Assembly (NCBI RefSeq): GCF_002355835.1 | Contig: NZ_AP017459.1 | Coordinates: forward strand, 372,001 to 436,000 | DNA length: 64,000 nucleotides | Source of the DNA: Candidatus Endomicrobiellum trichonymphae | GTDB taxonomy: Bacteria > Elusimicrobiota > Endomicrobiia > Endomicrobiales > Endomicrobiaceae | Direction of reading: 5' to 3' | Shown here: positions 1-10,180 of the stretch, piece by piece | Layout of the letters: the number at the start of each line of letters is the position of its first letter | Position numbering within the stretch: position 1 is the stretch's first letter | Notes under the pieces: generated by a model | The model's input: only the letters and a program-made list of their open reading frames with translations | What the model was told of the DNA's origin: nothing | Database searches by the model: none | Program-made: the position numbers and the translations under genes

Positions 1-509
1 ACGGACTTGAAAAGATAATAGAAAAACGGTTGTCAAAAAAAACTTTGGGTTTTATAACGGATGGCTCGAATAATAGGAATGATTTTAAAAATATGGATTA
101 TACCCTTTCTAGAGTTGAAAGCGAAGATTTAATAAAATTCGGTCTTATACCGGAGTTTATAGGAAGAGTTCCCGTGATTTCGGCATTAAACCATTTGTCA
201 ACGTCGGATCTGGTTCATATTTTGACGGAACCTAAAAACGCTTTAATAAAACAGTATCAGAAAATGTTTCAGTTTGAAAATGTCGAACTTAAGTTTGAGA
301 GAGAAGCTTTGGAAAAAATAGCGGAAGAGGCTTTAAAAAGAGGTTCTGGAGCGAGAGGTTTAAGATCAATTATAGAAAATATACTGCTTGATGCAATGTT
401 TGACATTCCGGATAATACTTCAGTTGTAAAAAGCATCGTTATGGCTGAAACTGTGACAAGAAGAGAAAAGCCAAAATTTGTGTATAAAGGTACGAAGGAG
501 ACTGCATGA
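1..509 (+). CDS. clpX: ATP-dependent Clp protease ATP-binding subunit ClpX (3' part)
   Basis: This is the carboxy-terminal part of ClpX, the AAA+ unfoldase that feeds substrates to ClpP. The frame is open to the left edge and starts with GLEKII, so the zinc-binding and Walker regions lie outside the window. Visible family features are ESEDLIKFGLIPEFIGRVPV (the conserved stretch before sensor 2), the small AAA+ domain, and RGSGARGLRSIIE, the sensor-2 arginine segment. The TGA stop overlaps the ATG of lon (ATGA), so the two are translationally coupled in the common clpX-lon arrangement. A TTG at 30 is an internal codon, not a start. Confidence 0.97.
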   Translation, partial: GLEKIIEKRLSKKTLGFITDGSNNRNDFKNMDYTLSRVESEDLIKFGLIPEFIGRVPVISALNHLSTSDLVHILTEPKNALIKQYQKMFQFENVELKFEREALEKIAEEALKRGSGARGLRSIIENILLDAMFDIPDNTSVVKSIVMAETVTRREKPKFVYKGTKETA

Positions 510-2914
510 GCGAATTGGATAGATTCAGTAATGATAAGAACGAAATGCCAAAAATTCCTGATGTACTTCCGCTTCTTCCTGTAAGAGATATAATTTTGTA
601 TCCGGCAATGGTGTTGCCGCTTGCCGTAGGCAGGGAAAAGTCAATCAAGGCTTTGGAAGAATCCATGTCGACAAACAGGCTTGTTTTTATAGTTACGCAG
701 AAAAATATTCAGATTGAAGATCCAACGCCTAAGGATATTTATAATATAGGAACCATATGCGAAGTGCTTCAGATGTTGAAAATGCCTGACGGTACGTTAA
801 AAGCTCTTGTAGAGGGTATAAGCAGAGCGCAGTGGACGGATTTTAAATTAAGCGATAAAGGCTATATTGAAGTAGGATTGAAAGTTTTTGACGAGAATAC
901 CTTAAAAATGCCTGAAGTTGAGGCAATTATGAGACAAACTATCGCTCTTTTTGAGCAGTATGTGAAATTAAATCCCAGAATACCTATTGATATCTCTGTT
1001 TCTGTAAGCAACATTGCGGATCCCGCAAGACTTGCAGATACCATAGCGTCGCACCTTGTAATAAAAAATAACGATAAGCAGACGATTCTCGAACTTGTAG
1101 ATCCCGTTAAGCGTTTAGAGAAAATAATCCAGATACTTAATGCGGAGATAGAAATATTAAACATTGAAAGACGTATTCAGAACAGAGTGAGAAACCAGAT
1201 AGAAAAGACACAAAAAGAATACTATTTAACCGAACAGATGAAAGCCATTCAGAAAGAGCTTAAGCAGAAAGACGAGGCACAAAAAGACCTTGATGATTTG
1301 AAAGGCAAGCTTAAAAAAACGAAAATGCCGCAGGCTGCAAAAAGTGCCGCAGACAAAGAGATGTCAAGGCTTGAAAAGATGATGCCGATGTCTCCGGAGG
1401 CTACGGTTATAAGAACATATCTTGAATGGATTTTAGATTTGCCGTGGGATGAATCTACTATTGATAATTTGGATTTAAATAGAGCTAAAGAAGTTTTAGA
1501 TCAGGATCACTACGGACTTGAGAAAGTTAAAGACAGAGTTTTAGAATATCTTGCTGTTTTATCAAGAGTGCAAAAAATAAAAGGTCCTATTCTCTGTTTT
1601 ATCGGACCTCCCGGAGTGGGCAAGACTTCCATTGCAAAATCCGTTGCAAGAAGTCTCGGAAGAAATTTTGTAAGAATTTCAATGGGCGGTGTAAAAGATG
1701 AAGCTGAGATAAGAGGACACAGACGTACTTATATAGGCTCAATGCCCGGAAAAATCATACAGTCGATAAAAAAAGCGGGCTCTAACAATCCTGTGTTTAT
1801 TCTTGACGAAATAGATAAAATCGGTTCCGACTGGAGAGGCGATCCGTCTTCGGCGCTGCTTGAAGTTTTGGATCCGGAACAGAATTATACTTTTAACGAT
1901 CATTATCTTGATGTGGATTTTGATTTGTCAAACGTTATGTTTATAACTACGGCAAATACTTTGAACAATATTCCGGTCACGCTGTTTGATAGGTTGGAGC
2001 TTATAAGATTTTCCAGCTATACAGATGTCGAAAAACGACACATAGCCGAAGATTTTATAGTTCCCAAACAGTTAAAAGAACACGGATTAAAACCGGAAGA
2101 ATTTATTTTTGACGACGGTGCTCTTGATATTGTGATTAAAAATTATACGCATGAAGCTGGCGTCCGTAATTTAACGAGGGAAATTGCAAACCTTTGCAGA
2201 AAAGTTGTAAAGGGACTTGAATTTAACAAGGAATTGAAATCAATAACTATTAAGCCTGAAAATCTTAATAAATATCTAGGTATAGCTTATTATGAGAGAG
2301 AAAGAATAGCGGAAAACGATGTCGGAGTGGCAACGGGGCTTGCATGGACAGAAGTCGGTGGCGAGACGCTGACGATAGAAGTAAATAAAATGGGAGGCAA
2401 AAATTCTTTAGTTCTTACTGGAAAACTCGGTGACGTTATGAAAGAATCTGCGCAGGCTGCTTTGACTTATGTTCGTTCGTCATCGCAAAAACTGAAAATA
2501 GATGAAAATATGTTTTCAAATACCGACTTTCACGTACATGTGCCGGAAGGAGCAGTGCCAAAAGATGGACCTAGCGCTGGAATTGCTTTGGCGACCGCTC
2601 TTGCTTCAGTCTGTATGAATAAGCCGATAAAAAAGAAAATTGCAATGACCGGCGAGGTTACATTGAGAGGGAGAGTACTCAGTATAGGTGGACTTAAAGA
2701 AAAAGTTCTTGCCGCTTACAGGGAAGGAATAACGATGATACTGTTTCCTGAAAGTAATAAAAAAGATTTGGTTGACATACCCGAAGATGTGATAAAGAAA
2801 TTGCAGATGATACCTGTTTCCCATATGGATGAAGTAATTTCCTTGACAATAGAACGTCTACCCGAAAATAAAAATATAAAAATGGATAAGAGGAATGGAG
2901 AAAATGGGATATGA
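506..2914 (+). CDS. lon: ATP-dependent protease Lon
   Basis: Lon is a cytoplasmic AAA+ serine protease that degrades misfolded and regulatory proteins. At 802 residues it is full length for bacterial LonA. The N-terminal substrate domain begins with LPLLPVRDIILYPAMVLPL near residue 23. A coiled-coil-rich linker follows, then the Walker A GPPGVGKTS near residue 367 and Walker B FILDEIDKIG. The S16 protease domain has DGPSAGIALA with the catalytic serine near residue 690 and KEKVLAAYREG with the catalytic lysine near 732. The ATG overlaps the clpX stop, and the lon stop in turn overlaps the next ATG, so three genes are linked by ATGA junctions. Confidence 0.98.
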   Translation: MSELDRFSNDKNEMPKIPDVLPLLPVRDIILYPAMVLPLAVGREKSIKALEESMSTNRLVFIVTQKNIQIEDPTPKDIYNIGTICEVLQMLKMPDGTLKALVEGISRAQWTDFKLSDKGYIEVGLKVFDENTLKMPEVEAIMRQTIALFEQYVKLNPRIPIDISVSVSNIADPARLADTIASHLVIKNNDKQTILELVDPVKRLEKIIQILNAEIEILNIERRIQNRVRNQIEKTQKEYYLTEQMKAIQKELKQKDEAQKDLDDLKGKLKKTKMPQAAKSAADKEMSRLEKMMPMSPEATVIRTYLEWILDLPWDESTIDNLDLNRAKEVLDQDHYGLEKVKDRVLEYLAVLSRVQKIKGPILCFIGPPGVGKTSIAKSVARSLGRNFVRISMGGVKDEAEIRGHRRTYIGSMPGKIIQSIKKAGSNNPVFILDEIDKIGSDWRGDPSSALLEVLDPEQNYTFNDHYLDVDFDLSNVMFITTANTLNNIPVTLFDRLELIRFSSYTDVEKRHIAEDFIVPKQLKEHGLKPEEFIFDDGALDIVIKNYTHEAGVRNLTREIANLCRKVVKGLEFNKELKSITIKPENLNKYLGIAYYERERIAENDVGVATGLAWTEVGGETLTIEVNKMGGKNSLVLTGKLGDVMKESAQAALTYVRSSSQKLKIDENMFSNTDFHVHVPEGAVPKDGPSAGIALATALASVCMNKPIKKKIAMTGEVTLRGRVLSIGGLKEKVLAAYREGITMILFPESNKKDLVDIPEDVIKKLQMIPVSHMDEVISLTIERLPENKNIKMDKRNGENGI

Positions 2915-4044
2915 TGAATCGCTATCTCCTGACACCGGGACCTGTACCTATTCCTCCCGAAATTGCTCTTAAAGGAGCACTGCCTATATTTCATCACAGA
3001 ACAGATGAGTTTGCAGCGGTTTATAAAAATATTGCGGAAGGTTTAAAATATATTTTTCAGACTGAAAATGAAGTATATGTACTGGCTGCTTCCGGAACGG
3101 GCGCAATGGAAATGGCTGTTGCAAATCTTTTGAGTCCGGGGGACAAAATTATAGTTGCAAGTTGCGGAGATTTTGGCGATAGATGGGCGGAAATAGCGCA
3201 GGGATACGGAATAAGAGTTATTGCTGCTTCTGTCAGATGGGGAAAAACAGTAAAGCCCGCTGAAATAGAAAGAGTGCTCAAAGAAAACCCTGATGCTAAA
3301 GCTGTTTATACGACGTTTACTGAGACATCTACGGGTGTTGCAAACGACATTAAATCTGTCGGTGGAATAGTTTCAAAAACAGACGCTGTTTTAGTTGTTG
3401 ATGCAATTTCTGGACTTGCAGGTCAAGAGTTTAGAACAGATGAATGGAAAGTCGACGTGGCAATTTCCGCTTCGCAGAAAGGTTTTATGCTTGCTCCCGG
3501 TCTTGCTTTTATAACGTTAAGCGGTAAGGCATGGAAACTAGTTGAAACTTCAAAAATTCCAAAATTCTATTTTGACATTAAAAAATATAAAAAGTTTTAT
3601 TCTGCAGGTGAAACTCCTTTTACTCCTCCACTGACTCTTATTGCTGCTCTTCAGGAGTCGGTAAGACTTATTAAAGAAAGGGGCTTGGAAAATATATGGA
3701 ACGATTGCAAACTTCTTGCAAGAGCCGCAAGAGCCGCAATGAAAGCTCTCGGTTTGGAGCTTTTCGGCGAAGTTCCATGCGAAATTGTTACAAGTGCTTC
3801 AGTTCCTGTTGACATTGGGATTAAAATAGTTAAAACATTGAGAGAAAAATACGGAGTGTCTATTGCCAGCGGGCAGGGCGATTTGAAAGGCAGAATTATA
3901 AGATTTGCGCATTTGGGCTGTATCGGCAAAGCCGACTTGCTTGCGGGTTTTACATGTCTTGAAATGGTGTTGATTGAACTTGGCGTAAAAATTGAGAAAG
4001 GAAAAGCAGCAGCAGCCGTTGAGGAAATATTGCTTAAGACATAG
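2911..4044 (+). CDS. PLP-dependent class V aminotransferase (serine/alanine-glyoxylate type)
   Basis: The protein belongs to the class V fold type I aminotransferases that include serine-pyruvate and alanine-glyoxylate aminotransferases and the phosphonate aminotransferases. It starts with the family signature LLTPGPVPIPPE, then FHHRTDEF. It has a GTGAMEMA phosphate-binding turn, VVDAISGLAGQEF carrying the PLP-ring aspartate, and SASQKGFMLAPGL with the Schiff-base lysine. The C-terminal substrate arginine region IIRFAHLGCIG is present. Length (377) is normal. The ATG overlaps the lon stop. In related bacteria such genes often feed serine/glycine metabolism, but the substrate cannot be fixed from sequence. 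A second ATG directly follows the first and could equally be the start. Confidence 0.9.
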   Translation: MMNRYLLTPGPVPIPPEIALKGALPIFHHRTDEFAAVYKNIAEGLKYIFQTENEVYVLAASGTGAMEMAVANLLSPGDKIIVASCGDFGDRWAEIAQGYGIRVIAASVRWGKTVKPAEIERVLKENPDAKAVYTTFTETSTGVANDIKSVGGIVSKTDAVLVVDAISGLAGQEFRTDEWKVDVAISASQKGFMLAPGLAFITLSGKAWKLVETSKIPKFYFDIKKYKKFYSAGETPFTPPLTLIAALQESVRLIKERGLENIWNDCKLLARAARAAMKALGLELFGEVPCEIVTSASVPVDIGIKIVKTLREKYGVSIASGQGDLKGRIIRFAHLGCIGKADLLAGFTCLEMVLIELGVKIEKGKAAAAVEEILLKT

Positions 4045-4701
4045 TGTGAAGCGTTAAGAGCGGAAAGTGAAAATGAGACTAACATACTCTCGCTTTTGTT
4101 GTATATTATCTGCTAAGTGGAGTGCGAATTTATTTATATTGATATCAATATGTCAAAGTCTGTTAAAGAATAAATCTTATTCTCTTTTTAACATATTTCG
4201 GTTTTTAGTGTTGTTGTTGCTTTCTGTTAAATGTATTTTGTATCAAATTTTCCTGCGAGTACATAATGTTAATCTGTGAACTATTCGCATCGCTATACTA
4301 TTTATATTCAAGCCCTGAAATGCGGACTAAACTGTATTGTTTTAAGAGATTTAGTCCGTCGGACTTTAACTGTTTTTTGTTTATTTGCGAAGTATTGTTA
4401 TAACTGCATTTCAACAGTGCAGATTGTTTTGTCAGGATTTAGTTTTTTATAGGTTTTTTCTAGCAATGGCGTTAAAAGAAGCAAAAGGATAAAATATAAG
4501 CTTCTAAAAAGTCCGGGAAAGTAAACAAATGTTTTGTTTGAATTAATGTTGTTTTAAATGTATTATAATTATTTATGTTACTATCGATTTAGTTATCTCT
4601 AGTTTCCAAAGTTAAAAATATTATAAGTTAAACCTGATGTATGTTTGCAGACGGCGGACATATAATTGTATTTTTTTGTTTTGTGAAAGGGGCAACTACT
4701 A
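4045..4701. other. Gene-free AT-rich spacer before purF with a nested inverted repeat
   Basis: About 650 bases without a credible coding frame; the short open frames have no recognisable motif. The only clear structure is the repeat annotated at 4323-4365. The rest is T-rich and looks like decayed sequence between the aminotransferase and purF. Confidence 0.6.
4323..4365 (+). promoter_or_regulatory. Nested inverted repeat, attenuator-like
   Basis: A 9-base arm CGGACTAAA (4323-4331) pairs perfectly with TTTAGTCCG (4350-4358) across an 18-base loop. The second arm can also pair with a third element, since AGTCCG-T-CGGACT (4353-4365) is itself palindromic. A T-rich run (TTTTTTG) follows shortly after. 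Mutually exclusive 1:2 and 2:3 pairings are what attenuators use, and purF starts about 340 bases downstream. No known purine riboswitch core was recognised, so the regulatory role is inference. Confidence 0.35.
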
Positions 4702-6066
4702 ATGTGTGGAATAATTGGCGTTGAAAACAATGAAAATGCTGCTGTTTTAGCTTCGGCGGGACTTCTTACTTTGCAGCATAGAGGAGAAGAATCTGCCGGT
4801 ATTACGATAAGCGGTAGTGAAAAGATGAGAACTTTTAAAGCTATGGGGCTTGTCTCAAGAATTTTCAATGAAGAAATCTTATTGAACAAACTTCCTGGGA
4901 CTGTTGCCATAGGACATGTTCGCTATACAACTTCTTCAAAAAGCTCTTTAATAAATGCCCAACCTTTTCAGATAAGCTGTATTCATGGAAATATTTCCGT
5001 AGCGCATAACGGGAACATTACAAATTTTTCTAAAATAAAAGAACTGCTTTTAAAAAAAGGTGCGATTTTCAATCATACTTCGGATACCGAAATATTGCTT
5101 CATCTTATAGCGATGTCTAAAGGAAGTTTTGCCGACATAATTGCAAATTCGCTGCGTAAACTCGAAGGTGCTTTTTCGTTGGTAATACTTAAAGACAGAA
5201 CTCTTATAGGCGCAAGAGATAGTAATGGTTTTAGACCTTTAGTTTTAGGGAAAATAGATAATTCCTATATAATATCTTCGGAAAGTGCCGCTGTTGAGGT
5301 TATCGGAGGCAAATATATAAGAGACATAAAACCAGGCGAGATTATTGTTATAGAAGACGGACAGATTAAGAAATCTCTTATATATAAAAAAGGCAGAAGA
5401 CAAACCAGCTGTATTTTTGAACAGGTTTATTTTTCAAGACCTGATAGTGTAATGTTTGAACAGACTATAAAAGAAGCTAGAGTAAAAATGGGAGAATATC
5501 TTGCACAGCAAATGAAAAATATAAAAGCCGATATTGTTATGCCTGTTCCTGACACAGGTTATTTCGCAGCGCTCGGATTTTCAAGGACGTCGGGAATACT
5601 TTTTGAAAATGGCTTTATAAGAAATCATTACGTCGGAAGATCTTTTATAAAACCGTCGCAGAACTTAAGAAATTTGACCTCAACGCTTAAGCTTCGTCCG
5701 ATAGGAGAAGTTGTAAACGGGAAAGAAATAATACTTATTGACGATTCGATAGTGAGAGGAACCACTTCAAAAAGATTAATGAATATTTTAAAGAAAACCG
5801 GGGCAAAGAAAATACATTTTGCCTTGTCTTGTCCGCCTATAATTGATTCGTGCTATTACGGGATTGATACTCCAAGTAGAGAATATTTGATAGCTGCCAA
5901 TAATTCGGTGGAAGAGATAAAAGAATATTTGAATGTCGACAGCCTAAACTTTTTAAGTTTAGACAATCTTATTAAGGCTTGTTCTGCAGATAATAAAAAA
6001 AGCGATGTTTTCTGCGCAGCGTGTTTTACCGGGAAATATCCTACAAAAATTTCAAAGAGTACCTAG
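4702..6066 (+). CDS. purF: Amidophosphoribosyltransferase PurF
   Basis: PurF makes 5-phosphoribosylamine from PRPP and glutamine, the first committed step of purine synthesis. After removal of Met the nucleophilic Cys2 leads the glutaminase domain (MCGIIGVE). RHQ-loop-like LTLQHRGEESAGI and IGHVRYTT follow. The phosphoribosyltransferase half carries the PRPP loop IILIDDSIVRGTT. Cysteines near QTSCIFEQVYF, ALSCPPIIDSC and FCAACF match the [4Fe-4S] ligands of the Bacillus-type enzyme, fitting an anaerobe. Length (454) is standard. The start follows GGGGC about 12 bases upstream. pyrG follows after 14 bases with a strong ribosome site, so the two are probably co-transcribed. Confidence 0.97.
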   Translation: MCGIIGVENNENAAVLASAGLLTLQHRGEESAGITISGSEKMRTFKAMGLVSRIFNEEILLNKLPGTVAIGHVRYTTSSKSSLINAQPFQISCIHGNISVAHNGNITNFSKIKELLLKKGAIFNHTSDTEILLHLIAMSKGSFADIIANSLRKLEGAFSLVILKDRTLIGARDSNGFRPLVLGKIDNSYIISSESAAVEVIGGKYIRDIKPGEIIVIEDGQIKKSLIYKKGRRQTSCIFEQVYFSRPDSVMFEQTIKEARVKMGEYLAQQMKNIKADIVMPVPDTGYFAALGFSRTSGILFENGFIRNHYVGRSFIKPSQNLRNLTSTLKLRPIGEVVNGKEIILIDDSIVRGTTSKRLMNILKKTGAKKIHFALSCPPIIDSCYYGIDTPSREYLIAANNSVEEIKEYLNVDSLNFLSLDNLIKACSADNKKSDVFCAACFTGKYPTKISKST

Positions 6067-6080
6067 GAGGAAAACTGTTA

Positions 6081-7661
6081 ATGGCGAAGTATATTTTTAT
6101 TACCGGCGGAGTTGTGAGTTCTTTGGGCAAAGGTATTTCTGGTGCAAGCATAGGCAGACTCCTGCAGCTTCACGGCTTTAAAGTTAATATGATAAAGTTT
6201 GATCCTTATATAAATGTAGATCCGGGAACAATGAATCCTTATCAGCATGGTGAAGTTTTTGTGACAATAGACGGTACGGAATCAGACTTGGATTTAGGAA
6301 CTTATGAAAGATTTTTGGACGTTTATACAAGCAGGGCAAATACTAATACTGCGGGTGATATTTACCAAACTGTAATCAACAGGGAAAGAAGAGGAGATTA
6401 CGACGGGGCTACGGTTCAGGTAATACCTCATGTTACTGATGAAATAAAGAAGCGTTTTGCGGCATTAAAAGATAGTTGTGATATTTCAATAATTGAAATC
6501 GGAGGAACGGTCGGGGATATTGAAGGTCTGCCTTTTATGGAAGCTGCAAGACAGTTTCAGCTTGAAAATAAAAATGAAGATGTTTTCAGCATACATGTTA
6601 CTCTGGTTCCGTATATTGCGGGTGCGCACGAGTTAAAAACGAAACCTACTCAGCATTCAGTCAACAAATTAAGAGAAATAGGAATTTCTCCCGATATGAT
6701 AATATGCAGAACGGAGCATAGCCTTGACGAACCGTTAAAGAAAAAAATATCGCTTTTTTGTAACGTGAGAGAAGATTGTGTGATCGAGGCATTGGACAGT
6801 CCGTCGATTTATTATATTCCCGAAGCTTTCTATAAACAAAATACCGATTCTTTGATAGTAGGAAAACTTAACATAATATCTAAAAAAAAATTTGATAAAA
6901 CATGGTTTACAAAAATAAAATCTACCGGTGAATTTAATGAAAGAGTTAAAATTGCCGTTGTAGGAAAATACGCAGATTTAAAAGATGCTTACAAATCTAT
7001 TGACGAATCTTTAAATATTGCCTCGTCAGAGTTAAATACAAAAGCTGAAGTGCGCTATCTTGGAGCCGAAGATAAGAATTTGGTTAGAAAATTGGAGAAT
7101 TATGATGCTGTTTTGGTCCCCGGAGGATTTGGCAGTAGGGGCATAGATGGTAAGATAAGGGCAATAACTTATGCAAGAGAAAATAAAACTCCATTTCTTG
7201 GGATATGTTTGGGAATGCAGTGTAGCGTTATAGAGATATCAAGAAATTTAGCAAAACTTGAAAATGCAAATTCTACGGAATTTGATGAAAATACAAAATA
7301 CCCGGTAATAAAAATTCTTGATGAGCAGAGAAATATCAAATATAGAGGTAATACTATGAGGCTTGGAAATTACAAGTCTGAAATCAAGAAAAGTACGTTG
7401 GCATATAATTTATATAAAACTACTAAAATTGAGGAAAGACACAGACACAGATATGAAATGAATCCAGAGTTTATAGAAACATTGGAAAAAGTCGGACTTT
7501 TGGTAAGTGCATATCATAAGAAAAAGCTTCCCGAAATTGTCGAGATGAAAAATCATCCGTTTTTTATAGGAGTGCAGTTTCATCCCGAGTTCGGTTCAAG
7601 ACCTATGAAAGCTCATCCGCTTTTTAAAGGTCTTATCAGTGCGGCGCTTAAAAATAAGTAA
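6081..7661 (+). CDS. pyrG: CTP synthase PyrG
   Basis: CTP synthase aminates UTP with glutamine. The synthetase domain opens with KYIFITGGVVSSLGKGI (P-loop), followed by the DPYINVDPGTMNPYQHGEV signature. The glutaminase domain contains PFLGICLGMQ with the nucleophilic Cys near residue 378 and FHPEFGSRP with the His-Glu pair near residue 501. The protein is 526 residues. I chose the ATG directly after AGGAGGAAAACTGTTA rather than an in-frame upstream codon that lies inside purF, because of this strong ribosome site and the family N-terminus MAKYIFITGG. Confidence 0.98.
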   Translation: MAKYIFITGGVVSSLGKGISGASIGRLLQLHGFKVNMIKFDPYINVDPGTMNPYQHGEVFVTIDGTESDLDLGTYERFLDVYTSRANTNTAGDIYQTVINRERRGDYDGATVQVIPHVTDEIKKRFAALKDSCDISIIEIGGTVGDIEGLPFMEAARQFQLENKNEDVFSIHVTLVPYIAGAHELKTKPTQHSVNKLREIGISPDMIICRTEHSLDEPLKKKISLFCNVREDCVIEALDSPSIYYIPEAFYKQNTDSLIVGKLNIISKKKFDKTWFTKIKSTGEFNERVKIAVVGKYADLKDAYKSIDESLNIASSELNTKAEVRYLGAEDKNLVRKLENYDAVLVPGGFGSRGIDGKIRAITYARENKTPFLGICLGMQCSVIEISRNLAKLENANSTEFDENTKYPVIKILDEQRNIKYRGNTMRLGNYKSEIKKSTLAYNLYKTTKIEERHRHRYEMNPEFIETLEKVGLLVSAYHKKKLPEIVEMKNHPFFIGVQFHPEFGSRPMKAHPLFKGLISAALKNK

Positions 7662-8672
7662 ATTTCAATCTATATTTTAAATATACAATTTGTTTTATAG
7701 TAAAGAGTTTTATTATTAAGCCCCCCCTTCAAAAAAACTGAAAAACTTAGAGAGTTATTGTGTTTCTTATACCATTAAGTGTTGTGTTTCGGCTGAGGAT
7801 GCTGTTGTCTTTCCAATTGCAAGTATCTGTTCTTGCTCATTTTAAACTTTTCATCCGGGTGCCGATATATTTGAGAAATGACGATGGAGAGGAGAAGAAT
7901 ACACGAGTCTGGCAAATCCGTCCGCCGACTTCTTTATTTATTTCTTGATATGTGCTTAGACCGATACTCTATGCAAGCCTTTTTATAATCTGTAATTTCC
8001 TCCATAGTTGGAAGGGTTTGTTGTTGCCTGCAGGACATCAGCTTTTTTATATCAAGTTCGTTTCCTGCCGCAAAGCGTGCGTGTCACGAAATAGTCGTAA
8101 GCAAATATCAATTGAAATTATATAAATCATTGTGTAATCCAGTCTTAATGCAATAATTGGTGGATTAATATGAGTTGTTTTGTCGGCAGAAGAAAAAATT
8201 CCATTATGAACTGCGCAGTATATTCATTACCGTCAAAATATGTCCCGAAATTTAACTTGCCGAAAATCAGCGGTAAGTTTATTATTTAAGAAAGGCTGTT
8301 GATAAAACAATTCAGTAATTTTTATATTATTTTCAGTCCCGCTGTTGCCTTTAAGACGCATTTCAGTTCAAACTCTTTTATGAGTTTGAAAGAAAGTTTA
8401 TATGTCACATAGGGTGTGGGGTATCTATGGTTTGTGTACTTTGGGCGTTGTTCATCGTATATAGTTTTTTGATTCCCGGTTGTTTTGTTGCGCTGCTGTT
8501 TGCTGCAAATGCCACGATGTTTATTATTGCCATAAACATTGTTGTTTCTGCTAAAATTGCCTTCACTTTTCCTGTTATATTCCTTGTTTTTGCTACCCAA
8601 AACCCAAAAAACAATAATCTCTGTAGACAGGAAGTCTGTTTGAATCAGTGCATATATTTATCTTAGATTTTT
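7662..8672. other. Decayed intergenic region with minus-strand coding remnants
   Basis: About 1 kb with no intact gene. A C7 run lies at 7721-7727. On the minus strand a short frame ending near 8400 begins with GTG after CAGGA and reads KAILAETTMFMAIINIVAFA, which looks like a signal peptide, and further degenerate frames follow down to about 7950 (for example EEITDYKKACIEYRSKH). This could be the corpse of a small secreted-protein gene. I could not name it. Confidence 0.4.
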
Positions 8673-10064
8673 TTATTGTGATAATTTTATATCCGTAGCT
8701 TCTTTCTTCCATGTTAGGGCGATAAAGAACATTGCTATTATACATGATATAATGCAGGACACAAAGAATCCGTGCCAGCCGTACTTTCCAACAAGTAGTG
8801 CTACGCCGAAGCCTGATAATGCGGCTCCAACATAACCGAACATTCCGGTGAAGCCGCAAGCAGCAGATACAGATTCCTGTACAGTAAGACGGGATGTCTG
8901 CACTCCCCCTACAAGATTTTGCGGTCCATCTATAAAAAATCCGACTAAAGACAGGAATGTTATCATAATCCATATCGGCGTTGTGGCGTTAATAAAGTAG
9001 TACATACCTACCAAACTGAAAATCAGACAAAAAAGATATATGAGATTAACAGGTGTGCAACGTCCTTTGAAAAACCTATCAGCAATCCAGCCTGATGATA
9101 TACCACCTAAGGTGCCGACGAGCGGCATGGATGACAGCAAAAAAGCAGCACGTGCATTTCCTATGCCTCTGTCTGCCATAAATTTAGTTGTCCAATCCAA
9201 TGTGGCGAAACGAATGTAATATATAAATATGTAAGACATTGCAAGAGACCATAAAAACGGATTGCCGAAAACATATTTAGTTAAAATCTGCCAATGGAAG
9301 AGATTACTTTGTTTTTTTATCGGTATTATGTCTTTTTTGTAAACCTCAATAGGCGGCAAGCCTATGCATGCAGGCTTATCTGTCAAAGTAAAAAGCAGTC
9401 CGATACCTGTTATTATTCCGATTATACCCGGTATATAAAAGACTGCATGCCAGTCTCCTATTGCTATACAAAGACCGGTTACTATGCCTCCTATAGCGGT
9501 GCCGACCGTATGGGAAGATGACCATAATGTCCATTTAGTCGCTCTTTCTTTAGGCGAGAACCAATATACCAGTCCTTTTGCCACTGGTGGAAATCCCATA
9601 GACTGCAGTCCACCGTTTATACCCCAGAATAAAGTTAAAAGAGGCAAAGAGGGAAGAAAACCGAAAAAAAGATTGACTAAAGAAGAGCCAATCAGTCCGA
9701 GTGCCATAAAAGTTCTTATATTACATTTGTCAGCAACTATGCCGCTTAAGAATTTGCCGATAGCGTAAGTTATATATGATACTGAACTTATCGTGCCCAG
9801 CTCCCCCATTGTAATATCGAATTTTTTCATTACAGAAGGTGCTGCGTAAGTCAAATTCTTGCGCGTAAAATAATACATCACATAACCTACATACATCCCC
9901 GAAAACATCCTGATACGCCAGCGTTTGTATTGCTTTGCGATTTGTTTCTCGTCTGTAAGAGGATTTTTCGCATCTGGCAGAGGTTTCATCCCAGCTAGAG
10001 CCACAGCCAGAGTAGACAAGGCTAGTTTCATCCATTTCATCCAATTAATGAATTTTGATAACAT
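8673..10064 (-). CDS. uhpC: Organophosphate:phosphate antiporter, UhpC/GlpT family
   Basis: This major-facilitator protein of the organophosphate:Pi antiporter family is an inner-membrane exchanger of sugar phosphate (glucose-6-phosphate or glycerol-3-phosphate) for phosphate. The family hallmark is visible after a cytoplasmic N-terminus: RMFSGMYVGYVMYYFTRKNL, then an SYITYAIGKFLSGIVADKCN loop and about twelve hydrophobic segments. Its 463-residue length is usual. The start is ATG at 10064 because GGGAG sits 8 bases upstream; earlier in-frame codons lack a ribosome site. A TTGAAA-17-TAAAAT promoter lies about 115 bases upstream. In a host-associated bacterium it would import host sugar phosphates. 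The exact substrate is inference; UhpC-type is favoured by overall resemblance. Confidence 0.9.
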   Translation of the reverse strand: MLSKFINWMKWMKLALSTLAVALAGMKPLPDAKNPLTDEKQIAKQYKRWRIRMFSGMYVGYVMYYFTRKNLTYAAPSVMKKFDITMGELGTISSVSYITYAIGKFLSGIVADKCNIRTFMALGLIGSSLVNLFFGFLPSLPLLTLFWGINGGLQSMGFPPVAKGLVYWFSPKERATKWTLWSSSHTVGTAIGGIVTGLCIAIGDWHAVFYIPGIIGIITGIGLLFTLTDKPACIGLPPIEVYKKDIIPIKKQSNLFHWQILTKYVFGNPFLWSLAMSYIFIYYIRFATLDWTTKFMADRGIGNARAAFLLSSMPLVGTLGGISSGWIADRFFKGRCTPVNLIYLFCLIFSLVGMYYFINATTPIWIMITFLSLVGFFIDGPQNLVGGVQTSRLTVQESVSAACGFTGMFGYVGAALSGFGVALLVGKYGWHGFFVSCIISCIIAMFFIALTWKKEATDIKLSQ

Positions 10065-10180
10065 ATTAGCATCTCCCATTTTATACGTCTGTATTGCTTT
10101 TGTGCGTAAAACTGCGTATATATAAGTGAAGTACATATAAATATATATATGATAATTGCCTTTATTATATTACTTGATTT

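Noticed and set aside
3651-4085. Long minus-strand frame of 144 codons opposite the class V aminotransferase
   Set aside because: It is the shadow of a well-supported gene, is rich in Ser/Leu as such shadows are, and has no motif or ribosome site.
7760-7948. 62-codon plus-strand frame after pyrG
   Set aside because: No ribosome site, no motif, and it lies in DNA with decayed minus-strand coding pieces.
8427-8666. Hydrophobic plus-strand frame of 79 codons near the antiporter end
   Set aside because: It has no ribosome site and is the complement of a minus-strand signal-peptide-like stretch; neither is intact.
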